A DNA stretch of 64,000 nucleotides from JAHRVQ01 sp029941905 (GTDB lineage Bacteria; Pseudomonadota; Gammaproteobacteria; Pseudomonadales; Azotimanducaceae), in the NCBI GenBank assembly GCA_029941905.1, contig JAPYTQ010000026.1:1-64000 (forward strand). The letters run 5' to 3'. Below, one piece after another: positions 44,204 to 52,734 of this stretch (position 1 is its first letter; each line of letters starts with the position of its first letter). Under the pieces are notes generated by a model that worked only from the letters and a program-made list of their open reading frames with translations, was not told the DNA's origin and did no database searches. The position numbers and the translations under genes are program-made.

Positions 44204-45321
44204 TCGTTCGTCTTGTTCGCTGAGCCGTTTTCTGGCGAGTCCGCAGAAAGGCTGACTTCCTCCACCCCGCTGTAAAACTCACTTTTCTTGTATCGATCAT
44301 GCATAAAGCGCATAAAAACCATCACCACGGCCGCGACTGGTAACGCCAGCAGGATTCCGGTAAACCCAAACAACTGCCCACCCGCTAATATCGCAAAAAT
44401 AACTGCGACAGGATGCAGGCCAATTCGGTCACCCACTAGCAAAGGCGTCAGTACCATACCCTCGAGCGCCTGCCCGACACCAAAAATGATCACCACGTAA
44501 ATCAGGACGAAAGAATCCTGAAACTGAACAATGGCAGCGAACGTCGCTGCTGTGATTCCGACAAAGAAGCCCAGGTATGGAACGATGCTGGCGAGGCCAG
44601 CAAGCATACCTATTAACAGGGCCAGATCCAGACCAAGCATCATCAAGCCAGTTGAATATATGCAACCCAGAACGAACATCACCAACATCTGCCCTCTCAG
44701 AAATGCACTCAGTACCTCATCACACTCCTTAACCAGTCCAACAACCGTCTCTTCAACATCACGTGCCAGCATTTCCCGCAGGTAGCCCACTAAAACATCC
44801 CAGTCTCGCATCAGATAAAAACTCACAACGGGAATAAGCGCAATGTTCGCCAGGCTCAGTGCGATCGAGTATCCGGATGATGTGAGCTGGAGGATCAGCT
44901 TCTGCGCGACACCCCCAACCTTGGTCCAGTTTTCTGTGAGCTGGGATTTTAACCTCGTCATGTTCAGATCAAATGGATCTATCCCGAAATGTTCGATCAG
45001 AAATGGGCTGGTCGTCTGTTGCAACCACTGAATAAACTCCGGCACACTCTTTACCAGGGACCCCAGCTCCGCTATTAACATTGGCAGCAATAGCACCAAT
45101 CCGATGACGACAATGATCAGCAGCAAAACAAAAACCACCAATACACCGCCTGTTCTGCCCAGCTTACTCTGAAGACGATCCACCAGAGGATCACCCAGGT
45201 AGGCGATTGCCATTCCCACCAGAAACGGCGTCAGTATTGGCTGCAATAAATAAATCATGAAGAAAAGGAAAGCAATCGAGGCAAGCGCCAGACCTCTTTC
45301 CACAGGCCTTAGGGATCCCAT
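44200..45321 (-). CDS. perM: AI-2E family transporter PerM
   Basis: 373 aa, about eight membrane helices. GMAIAYLGDPLVDRLQ and PYLGFFVGITAATFAAIVQF, with VLTPLLVGDRIGLHPVAVIFAILAGG (start VLTPLLVGDRIGLHP), are typical. Family members have been linked to autoinducer-2 export, sodium-proton exchange and permeation; the true role here is unknown. Confidence 0.9.
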   Translation of the reverse strand: MGSLRPVERGLALASIAFLFFMIYLLQPILTPFLVGMAIAYLGDPLVDRLQSKLGRTGGVLVVFVLLLIIVVIGLVLLLPMLIAELGSLVKSVPEFIQWLQQTTSPFLIEHFGIDPFDLNMTRLKSQLTENWTKVGGVAQKLILQLTSSGYSIALSLANIALIPVVSFYLMRDWDVLVGYLREMLARDVEETVVGLVKECDEVLSAFLRGQMLVMFVLGCIYSTGLMMLGLDLALLIGMLAGLASIVPYLGFFVGITAATFAAIVQFQDSFVLIYVVIIFGVGQALEGMVLTPLLVGDRIGLHPVAVIFAILAGGQLFGFTGILLALPVAAVVMVFMRFMHDRYKKSEFYSGVEEVSLSADSPENGSANKTNE

Positions 45322-45364
45322 ATTTTTGATTTCCTGCCCTTGGTTTTTTGTAACAGGTTGTTGA

Positions 45365-46462
45365 CTATTGTAACCATTGATACTGGAGTTTTGTCATTTG
45401 ATCAGTCGTCCCTAACAGCAACATTTTATTATCCAGCTCGATTATCTCGATCAATTGCCGAGTCTGCCCCTCAGTGCTGAGCTGGAACAGTACTTGTGAA
45501 TCCCGCACTTCGACCAGGTAGCTGTCGAGTACTGGTGCTAGCGATTGCAGGTATTTTGACACCGCCGCATAATCCGCGAGGTTATCAACCCGGTCGATCC
45601 TGATCTCGACGGTTCCCCTGGAAGAATCAATGGCATAACGCCGGGCGAGTGAATCCGCCAGTGAATTAACGATCTCAGCCACCAGATCATCGGCATTATA
45701 TGCAATGTTACTATAGCTGGACCATTGATTATCAATACGGTAATTCCAATTCGCGGTCCATTGGCCTGTATCTGATTTCCGGACCCGGCCAGTGAGTACA
45801 CAATCCGGTTTGTATCGACTGGATGCGGTGTCGATTCTACCGAGAAACGAACCCCACACTTCCGCGGTAGAAAGCTGCGCCTCATCTTCAAGATCCAACA
45901 AAGGAAACAACAAGGGCAAACCGCGTTGTTCAGCGCTCACTTCCACTGCACTAAGCACTTCACTGGAATCAGATTCAGAAATCAACCTTCGACCCTGTTC
46001 GTCGCTGACTGCCAGCCACAGCAGCACGCTCGGTCGATTGCTGCCCCAAACAGGATAGTCGGCATCACGCAACAGCTTTCCGATTGCACTGGGTTCAAAG
46101 CGAAGCCTGAGAATTCTCGCAGGAACCTGCTGACCTCCGATCTGAAATTCACGGTCACTGGCCTGATAACTATATTGGTAGTAGTAGTCTGAAGGATTCC
46201 GCAGTGCGTTGGTAACCAATCGATTATCCTGCACGTCCTGGGTTCCCGAGACCCGGATTAACACCTGTAACAACGCTGCCTGGGCACCGGATTTCAACTG
46301 CGCATCGTCCTGGCTCATGACATAAACTTCTGCCATGTAGAGATCTTCCACCGTCAGGGACAAGCCCCTGTTAGGCGTAACCAACATGATGGTGACCAAC
46401 AAAAATACGACGTTTTTAATACCCGGATATCCTTTTAGAGAACCTCTGATTAAGGTTGGCAT
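45365..46462 (-). CDS. DUF2066 exported protein
   Basis: 365 aa with a hydrophobic signal (NVVFLLVTIMLV) and no other membrane helix. MSQDDAQLKSGAQAALLQVLIRVSGTQD is the DUF2066 hallmark (here quoted by MSQDDAQLKSGA). Function is unknown; in Pseudomonas it lies with hda and purM. The first 11 codons (MPTLIRGSLKG) and the ATG come from the left end of the MITE at 46439. Without the insertion the frame would need an ATT or TTG start after AAGGA. purM and purN, expected next to it, are absent. Confidence 0.85.
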   Translation of the reverse strand: MPTLIRGSLKGYPGIKNVVFLLVTIMLVTPNRGLSLTVEDLYMAEVYVMSQDDAQLKSGAQAALLQVLIRVSGTQDVQDNRLVTNALRNPSDYYYQYSYQASDREFQIGGQQVPARILRLRFEPSAIGKLLRDADYPVWGSNRPSVLLWLAVSDEQGRRLISESDSSEVLSAVEVSAEQRGLPLLFPLLDLEDEAQLSTAEVWGSFLGRIDTASSRYKPDCVLTGRVRKSDTGQWTANWNYRIDNQWSSYSNIAYNADDLVAEIVNSLADSLARRYAIDSSRGTVEIRIDRVDNLADYAAVSKYLQSLAPVLDSYLVEVRDSQVLFQLSTEGQTRQLIEIIELDNKMLLLGTTDQMTKLQYQWLQ

Positions 46463-46560
46463 GCCGCACCACTATTTCCGCCATGGCGGGGTCAGGGCGG
46501 AATTCCAAAAAGTTGATATCGTACAGCATATTAACATCTATCTACTTAATCAGAGGTTCC
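46439..46560. mobile_element. 122-bp MITE with TTAG target duplication
   Basis: Near-perfect terminal repeats of 16 bp (AGAACCTCTGATTAAG at 46439-46454 and its complement at 46545-46560, one end mismatch) are flanked on both sides by TTAG (46435-46438 and 46561-46564). It has no gene. The size, ends and 4-bp YTAR-type target are like MITEs moved by IS5-family transposases. The element covers the start codon of the DUF2066 gene. Confidence 0.8.
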
Positions 46561-46692
46561 TTAGTTATCTTATCGACTCGAATCGAATCCACACGGCAAC
46601 ATAATTTGAATTTAATGGAGATTTGCTCGTCCAACCTGTCATAAACTGCCAAACGATTGCAAATCGGCCAACCACAAACGGAACCCTATTGT

Positions 46693-47529
46693 ATGACAGC
46701 CATGAGCCTGTCTCTTGTAACAGCCTTGAGCTCGTCTCTCACAACAGCCTTGAGAGTGCCTGTAACAACAGCCTGGGGCCAGTTTGTTAGAGCAAAAGTG
46801 CAGATTACCACAAGTCTTGCGGTTTTAGTTTTCGCTGCAACCGCTACCGCCGAACCAACTCCCTATCGCGCCATCTATCGAGCAGATTACAAAGGGATAC
46901 CCGTCAGTGCGAAAGGAATCCGTGAATTACGCCGTGAAGAAAATGGCACCTATACCTTGTCCTCAACCGCCAGGTCTTTCTTTGGAACAGTATCGGAGTC
47001 TTCAATATTCACCTTGCAAGAAGACCTTATGGTCCCCATACAATACACTTATCGTCGCACGGGTTTAGGTAAGAAACGAGATGCCACCCTGAAGTTTGAC
47101 TGGGACAGCATGAAAGTAGTTAATGATGTCCAGTCAAAACCCTGGGAGATGCAAATTCCGACAGGGACGATGGACAAACTCCTGTACCAGATGAAGATGC
47201 GCCAGGAACTGGCGTTCGCCCACAATCAGAATCTGCCCTGGCCTGATCTCGCGTACCAGGTTGCTGACAATGGCAAACTCAAACAATATCACTTCGAGGT
47301 GGTCGGTGAAGAAGAAACTGATACGCCGGTAGGTGCAATCAAGACGATCAAGGTTACCAGGGTCAAACACAATAAAAATCGTGTGACGACTTTCTGGCTT
47401 GCACTGCAGTACGACTTCCTGCTGGTTCGCTTTCAACAACTGGATGACAAGGGCAAGGGCTTCGAACTGCTCCTCAGCGAAGCAGAGTTCGACGGAAGGC
47501 CAATCAGGGGAATCGAGACTTCTTTGTAA
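46693..47529 (+). CDS. DUF3108 exported protein with octapeptide-repeat leader
   Basis: 278 aa. The body (from about 52, TPYRAIYRADYKGIPVSAKG) is DUF3108, an envelope-linked family of unknown function usually beside purN and DUF2066. The N-terminus carries three 24-bp repeat units, giving TAMSLSLV, TALSSSLT, TALRVPVT and then TAWG, in front of the hydrophobic core ITTSLAVLVFAATATA. The same theme occurs in the YgiM-like protein. Start set at ATG 46693; ATG 46702 is also possible. Confidence 0.85.
   Translation: MTAMSLSLVTALSSSLTTALRVPVTTAWGQFVRAKVQITTSLAVLVFAATATAEPTPYRAIYRADYKGIPVSAKGIRELRREENGTYTLSSTARSFFGTVSESSIFTLQEDLMVPIQYTYRRTGLGKKRDATLKFDWDSMKVVNDVQSKPWEMQIPTGTMDKLLYQMKMRQELAFAHNQNLPWPDLAYQVADNGKLKQYHFEVVGEEETDTPVGAIKTIKVTRVKHNKNRVTTFWLALQYDFLLVRFQQLDDKGKGFELLLSEAEFDGRPIRGIETSL
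46696..46776 (+). repeat. 24-bp tandem repeat in the DUF3108 leader
   Basis: Three 24-bp units beginning ACAGCC(A/T)TGAG (46696-46719, 46720-46743, 46744-46767) plus a partial fourth. The core ACAGCCNTGAGC is the same as in the repeat at 30888-31163 and in the same codon phase. Confidence 0.8.
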
Positions 47530-47549
47530 TCTTTGGGCACAGCAACTTG

Positions 47550-48116
47550 CTAAGCTTTGGGCAATGTCACTCCTTTTTGACCCTGATACTTGCCGCCGCG
47601 ATCCTTATAGGACGTTTCGCACTCCTCGTCAGATTCAAAGAACAACATCTGGGCTACCCCTTCGTTGGCATACACCTTCGCCGGTAAGGTAGTTGTGTTG
47701 GAAAATTCCAGCGTCACATGACCTTCCCATTCCGGCTCCAGCGGTGTGACATTGACGATAATTCCGCAGCGGGCATAGGTGGATTTACCCAGGCAGATGG
47801 TCAGCACACTCCTTGGTATCTTGAAATACTCAACCGTTCGGGCCAGGACAAAGGAATTCGGTGGGATGATGCAAATGTCACTGCGTACATCGACGAAACT
47901 TTTTTCATCAAAAGCCTTGGGATCAACCGTAGCAGAATGAATGTTGGTAAACACCTTGAATTCATCAGAGCAACGAACATCGTAACCGTAACTTGAGGTG
48001 CCATAGGAAATGAGGCGCTGCCCGTCAGATTCCCGAACCTGCTCTGACTCGAACGGCGAAATCATATCCTGTTCTTCAACCATACGACGGATCCAACGAT
48101 CGGGTTTAATAGACAT
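47550..48116 (-). CDS. dcd: dCTP deaminase
   Basis: 188 aa, homotrimeric enzyme making dUTP for dTMP synthesis. PFESEQVR, SSYGYDVRCSDEF, DIPPNSF-like ICIIPPNSFVLA, GKSTYARCGIIVNVTPLEP and EWEGHVTLEFSNTT are conserved, including the catalytic Glu of the latter. Length matches E. coli Dcd (193). Confidence 0.95.
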   Translation of the reverse strand: MSIKPDRWIRRMVEEQDMISPFESEQVRESDGQRLISYGTSSYGYDVRCSDEFKVFTNIHSATVDPKAFDEKSFVDVRSDICIIPPNSFVLARTVEYFKIPRSVLTICLGKSTYARCGIIVNVTPLEPEWEGHVTLEFSNTTTLPAKVYANEGVAQMLFFESDEECETSYKDRGGKYQGQKGVTLPKA

Positions 48117-48179
48117 GCGTTACCTCTGGAAGAAACAAAGCGCTGAATGATACAGGTCGTTCCCTATGGAAGCGATTCC

Positions 48180-48962
48180 CTAGTCATCCATTACCCTGAT
48201 TTTGGGTCCGGCGGTCTGCATACTATCGATTGTCTCGTGAATGGACCTGGCTATGTGCCGGAAGATCTGACTCACTTCACCTTCCGGATCAGCAATGACC
48301 GGTGGTGTTCCACCATCGGACTGTTCCCGAATCGCAAGTGACAGGGGTAATTTGCCCAGAACCGTCGTATGGTACTCAGCGGCGATATCGTTTCCACCAC
48401 CAGCACCGAATACCGTTTCTACATGTCCACATTCGCTGCAAACATGCTGGCTCATATTTTCGACGATACCTAACAAAGGCACCTCGACTTTTCGAAACAT
48501 CTCAATTCCCTTCCGCGCATCCAGCAGAGCAATATCCTGTGGTGTTGTGACAATGACTACCCCGCTCATGGGTACGCTTTGTGACATGGTAAGCTGGATG
48601 TCCCCTGTACCCGGCGGCATATCGACAACCAGGTAGTCAACGTTCTGCCAATAGGTCTGGGTAAGTAGCTGCTGCAGGGCACCGCTGGCCATTGGACCTC
48701 GCCATACCGCTGGCGTCCGGTCGGACGTCAGGAAGCTCATCGACATCACTTGCAGATTATTCGCCATGATCGGCTGCAAAAATTCATTCGTCGTTTCAGG
48801 CCTGGTTCCTTCGGCTACTCCCATCATCAACCCCTGGCTGGGACCATAGATATCAGCGTCGAGCAGGCCTACGGTATGACCTTCCGCAGACAGCGCCAGG
48901 GCGAGATTCGCCGATACGGTTGATTTGCCGACACCGCCTTTGCCCGAGGCGACAGCAATCAC
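48180..48962 (-). CDS. mrp: Mrp/ApbC-type Fe-S cluster carrier, short form
   Basis: 260 aa P-loop ATPase: SGKGGVGKSTVSANLAL (deviant Walker A), VDMPPGTGD, and CSECGH with CxxC for the bridging [4Fe-4S] cluster. Most Mrp proteins carry an N-terminal MIP18 domain; here the frame opens only 22 codons before the P-loop and has no ATG. The start is probably GTG 48962, so the protein begins directly at VIAVASGKGG. The preceding in-frame LSLPGVKH, which is part of the usual linker, indicates a lost N-terminal domain. Divergent from metG. Confidence 0.87.
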   Translation of the reverse strand: MIAVASGKGGVGKSTVSANLALALSAEGHTVGLLDADIYGPSQGLMMGVAEGTRPETTNEFLQPIMANNLQVMSMSFLTSDRTPAVWRGPMASGALQQLLTQTYWQNVDYLVVDMPPGTGDIQLTMSQSVPMSGVVIVTTPQDIALLDARKGIEMFRKVEVPLLGIVENMSQHVCSECGHVETVFGAGGGNDIAAEYHTTVLGKLPLSLAIREQSDGGTPPVIADPEGEVSQIFRHIARSIHETIDSMQTAGPKIRVMDD

Positions 48963-49185
48963 ATGCTTTACGCCAGGTAAGCTGAGTTTTTTATGTGCTG
49001 ATTGGGGATCTGATTGGGGAGTGATAAGACTTCACCTGGTTATTCACGAGTACACTAGTATAAATCCGCTACCGTCTAAAAACACAAATTCGATTACTTT
49101 TGTTGTTTACGAACTGAAATTTTGGATGAAAATCATCGCCCGCATCGGTATATTTACCCACTTCGTAAAATCTGCCAGCAACCCT

Positions 49186-51228
49186 ATGACAAAACGTAAC
49201 ATCCTGGTGACCAGTGCACTACCGAACGCCAATGGCTCAATCCACCTGGGTCATCTGCTTGAACACATACAGACAGATATCTGGGTGAGATTCCAGCGTA
49301 TGCGTGGCAATCAGTGCATCTATGTCTGTGCCGATGACACCCATGGCACTGCGATCATGTTGAAGGCCGAGGAACTTGGCATAGAACCTGAAACCCTTAT
49401 CAATGAAATCAAGACCGAGCACGAAGACGATTTCAAACACTTTCTGATTGGTCATGACAACTACTATTCAACTCACTCCGAGGAAAACCGGGCATATAGT
49501 GTACTGATATACAACCGACTCAAGGAAGCTGGCCAGATTGTCGAGAAGTCTGTGAACCAGCTATTCGACCCGGAAAGGCAAATGTTTCTCGCCGACCGAT
49601 TTATCATTGGCACCTGCCCAAAATGTAAAGCTGAAGGTCAATATGGGGACAACTGTGAGGTCTGCGGCGCAACCTACGATGCGACTGACCTTATTGATCC
49701 CCGTTCAACAATTTCAGGCGCTGAACCGATACTGAAAGAGTCTCGGCACTTCTTTTTTGCGTTGTCCAATTTTACCCAGTACCTCAAAACCTGGACCCGC
49801 AGTGGTACCTTGCAGGACCAGGTGGCCAACAAGCTTGCGGAATGGCTCGATGCGGGACTACAGGACTGGGATATTTCCCGGGATGCACCCTATTTTGGAT
49901 TCGAAATCCCGGGGGAACCAGGCAAGTTCTTTTATGTCTGGCTGGATGCCCCTATCGGCTATATGGCCAGCTTCAAAAATTACTGTGACAGGAACCATAC
50001 TGTAGCCTTTGATGACTATTGGGAGAAAGATTCAGATTTCGAGGTCCACCATTTTATAGGTAAGGACATTATTAATTTTCACGCATTGTTCTGGCCCGCC
50101 ATGCTAAGCAGTTCGAAATTCCGTACCCCAACGAGAATTCACGCCCACGGTTTCATTACAGTTAACGGGCAGAAGATGAGTAAATCCCGAGGTACCTTTA
50201 TTAACGCAGGGACTTATAGAGCTCATCTGGACCCAGAGTACCTGCGCTACTACTACGCCAGTAAACTCAACAATAATATCGACGATATGGATATTAACCT
50301 TGAGGACTTTGTCCAGAAGGTGAACTCGGACCTGGTTGGCAAGGTTGTCAACATCGCCAGTCGCTGTGCGGGATTCATCAAAAAGAAATTTAATGGCAAA
50401 CTTTCAACCCAGCCCACCACAAACCTTGTGGCCGAGTTCATTGATCAAAAACCCGCCCTGGAGGCTTACTACGAATCAGGAGATTTCAACAAACTGGTTC
50501 GCGAAGTGATGGCAATGGCAGACAAGGCAAACCAGTATATTGCCGAACACGAACCCTGGGCGAAAATAAAGCAGGCTGGTAATGAAACTGAAGTGCACAA
50601 TGTTTGTTCCGACGGCATCAACCTGTTTCGAATCATTATCGCCTATCTGAAGCCAATACTGCCTGGGCTCGCAGAAAGATCAGAACAGTTCCTGAATATT
50701 TCACCTCTCGACTGGGATGATATCAGTGCACCATTACTTGATCACGAAATCAACAAGTTTAAACCCCTGCTCACCCGCATTGAGTCAAAGAATGTGGACG
50801 CCATGGTCGAAGACTCCAGAGAAACCGACCTTTCAGACGCCGAATCCACTGAGAATGATGCAGATAATTTAGCTGGAGAAGAAACCATCGAATCACTCAG
50901 CGCAGAAATTGAGTTCGATGATTTCGCCAGGGTAGATTTACGGGTCGCATTGATTCTCAACGCCGAAAGCGTGGCAGGTGCCGACAAGCTGCTGAAGTTA
51001 ACATTGGATATCGGCGGCCGGCAGCGTAGTGTGTTTGCCGGTATCAAAGCCGCATATACACCGGAACAACTGATTGGTAAACATACGGTTATGGTCGCAA
51101 ACCTGAAACCTCGCAAAATGCGCTTCGGTGTTTCCGAGGGCATGGTACTTGCCGCCGGGCCAGGTGGTGAGGATATTTATTTGTTGGAACCCCATGCTGG
51201 TGCGAAAGCAGGCATGAAGGTCACCTAA
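49186..51228 (+). CDS. metG: Methionyl-tRNA synthetase
   Basis: 680 aa. HIGH motif as ANGSIHLGH, zinc site CPKCKAEGQYGDNCEVCG, KMSKS loop as GQKMSKSRG, anticodon-binding helices, then a C-terminal tRNA-binding (OB) domain (about 575-680). Start set at MTKRNILVTSALPNANG (ATG 49186), as in the family; the longer open frame upstream overlaps mrp and is not credible. Confidence 0.96.
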   Translation: MTKRNILVTSALPNANGSIHLGHLLEHIQTDIWVRFQRMRGNQCIYVCADDTHGTAIMLKAEELGIEPETLINEIKTEHEDDFKHFLIGHDNYYSTHSEENRAYSVLIYNRLKEAGQIVEKSVNQLFDPERQMFLADRFIIGTCPKCKAEGQYGDNCEVCGATYDATDLIDPRSTISGAEPILKESRHFFFALSNFTQYLKTWTRSGTLQDQVANKLAEWLDAGLQDWDISRDAPYFGFEIPGEPGKFFYVWLDAPIGYMASFKNYCDRNHTVAFDDYWEKDSDFEVHHFIGKDIINFHALFWPAMLSSSKFRTPTRIHAHGFITVNGQKMSKSRGTFINAGTYRAHLDPEYLRYYYASKLNNNIDDMDINLEDFVQKVNSDLVGKVVNIASRCAGFIKKKFNGKLSTQPTTNLVAEFIDQKPALEAYYESGDFNKLVREVMAMADKANQYIAEHEPWAKIKQAGNETEVHNVCSDGINLFRIIIAYLKPILPGLAERSEQFLNISPLDWDDISAPLLDHEINKFKPLLTRIESKNVDAMVEDSRETDLSDAESTENDADNLAGEETIESLSAEIEFDDFARVDLRVALILNAESVAGADKLLKLTLDIGGRQRSVFAGIKAAYTPEQLIGKHTVMVANLKPRKMRFGVSEGMVLAAGPGGEDIYLLEPHAGAKAGMKVT

Positions 51229-51238
51229 GACATTACTC

Positions 51239-51814
51239 ATGCCTGACGCGTTCGTCATTTTGCTCAGCACGATCTTTGTCAACAATTTCGTTATGGTGCA
51301 GTTTCTGGGCCTGTGCCCCTTTATGGGTGCGTCACAAAAAATGGATGCCGCAATCGGCATGGCCGCAGCCACCACCTTCGTGCTTACCCTGGCATCTGCG
51401 TCGAGTTACCTGGTTGAACATTACCTGCTGGTTCCGTTTGGACTTGAGTATCTTCGCATTATTTCATTTATAGTAATAATCGCTGGGCTCGTACAATTTT
51501 CTGAAATTGTCATTCGGGCAACCCAGCCAATGCTGCATCAGGTATTGGGCATTTTTATCCCGCTTATCACCACCAACTGTGCTGTCCTCGGTGTTGCCCT
51601 TTTAAACGTCAGGCACAGCCACACCTTTTTTGATGCCATCATCTATGGATTGGGTGCAGCTACAGGCTTCTCACTCATGTTAATCGTCTTTGCGGCGATG
51701 CGTGAAAGACTCGCCCATGCAGACGTTCCCATGCCATTCCAGGGCGCTGCAATCAATATGATTACCGCAGGTATTTTGTCCCTTGCCTTTATGGGCTTCG
51801 CGGGGATGGATTGA
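51239..51814 (+). CDS. rsxA: Rsx/Rnf electron-transport complex subunit A
   Basis: 191 aa, six membrane helices. VNNFVMVQFLGLCPFMG and GIFIPLITTNCAVLGVALL match RsxA, which with RsxE holds a [2Fe-2S] cluster via the conserved Cys of these two motifs. Stop overlaps the rsxB ATG by one base. Ten bp after metG, as in known Pseudomonas synteny. Confidence 0.95.
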   Translation: MPDAFVILLSTIFVNNFVMVQFLGLCPFMGASQKMDAAIGMAAATTFVLTLASASSYLVEHYLLVPFGLEYLRIISFIVIIAGLVQFSEIVIRATQPMLHQVLGIFIPLITTNCAVLGVALLNVRHSHTFFDAIIYGLGAATGFSLMLIVFAAMRERLAHADVPMPFQGAAINMITAGILSLAFMGFAGMD

Positions 51815-52734
51815 TGCTCATTGAAATCCTTCCCGGGCTGATACTCGTTACTCTCCTGGGTGCAGGAACTGCCCTGATCCTGATCACTGCGTTAGGTCGT
51901 GTGGAAACCAATCCAAACCAGGCGGTTGAACAGATCAACAAGCTGCTGCCACAAACCCAGTGTGCCCAGTGCGGTCATCCTGGCTGCAGACCCTATTCGG
52001 AAGCCATAGCAGCCGGTGAGCCTATCAATCGCTGCCCCCCCGGCGGTGACAGAACAATTCGCGATCTGGCCAATCTGCTGGGACGTGACATTATTGCACT
52101 TGATGCAGCCTTTGGAGAGTCGGGTCCCGGGCATACAGTGAAAATTCGAGAAGCAGAATGTATCGGCTGTACCTTGTGCATTCAGGCCTGCCCAGTCGAT
52201 GCCATTATTGGCGCTGCCCAGTTGATGCATGTGGTGATTGAGAAAGAATGCACCGGGTGCGATCTGTGCATTCCACCTTGTCCCGTTGACTGTATTGACC
52301 TGGTAGCAACTCGAAGCCAATCCCGGATCACCCCGGTAATAGAACTTGACGACAACGACATTGCACCGTTTATCAGAGCACCATGTATCAGATGCGGCGA
52401 ATGTGAACGAGTCTGTCCAAAGCAGCTACTGCCCCATGAATTGTACTGGCAAAGAACTTCTAACGATGCCATGAAGGTGATGAAGCTGGATGCCTGTATA
52501 GAATGCAGAATTTGTGACGGCATCTGCCCGAGCAATATACCACTCACCAATATTTTCAATGCATCCAAAAAACGTATCCGACTTGAACAACTGGAATCTG
52601 AAAAGTCCCGGGACGCAGAATTCAGATACGGAAGGCGAAATGATCGATTGATTGCCAGCAACTCCAGGCTCCGCACCCGGGCCAGCAATGACGATCGCGC
52701 AAACATTCTCGAACAGTTGAAAAGAACGCAATGA
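51814..52734 (+). CDS. rsxB: RsxB fused to the C-terminal iron-sulfur domain of RsxC
   Basis: 306 aa against about 190 for ordinary RsxB. N-terminal membrane anchor; Fe-S domain (Cys 50, 53, 58, 74); two ferredoxin clusters (Cys 116-126 and 146-156 plus crossing pairs). From about residue 186 it becomes RsxC-like: PCIRCGECERVCPKQLLPHE (Cys 191, 194, 197, 201) and CIECRICDGICPSNIPL (Cys 228, 231, 234, 238), followed by the charged tail typical of RsxC. The NADH/FMN-binding and SLBB part of RsxC is nowhere in the operon, and rsxD starts at once (ATGA overlap). It should pass electrons through the complex, but the NADH entry point is missing. Confidence 0.85.
   Translation: MLIEILPGLILVTLLGAGTALILITALGRVETNPNQAVEQINKLLPQTQCAQCGHPGCRPYSEAIAAGEPINRCPPGGDRTIRDLANLLGRDIIALDAAFGESGPGHTVKIREAECIGCTLCIQACPVDAIIGAAQLMHVVIEKECTGCDLCIPPCPVDCIDLVATRSQSRITPVIELDDNDIAPFIRAPCIRCGECERVCPKQLLPHELYWQRTSNDAMKVMKLDACIECRICDGICPSNIPLTNIFNASKKRIRLEQLESEKSRDAEFRYGRRNDRLIASNSRLRTRASNDDRANILEQLKRTQ

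Noticed and set aside
48925..49185. Upstream extension of metG by 87 codons
   Set aside because: Overlaps mrp and lacks any MetG features; the family start is at MTKRNILVTS.
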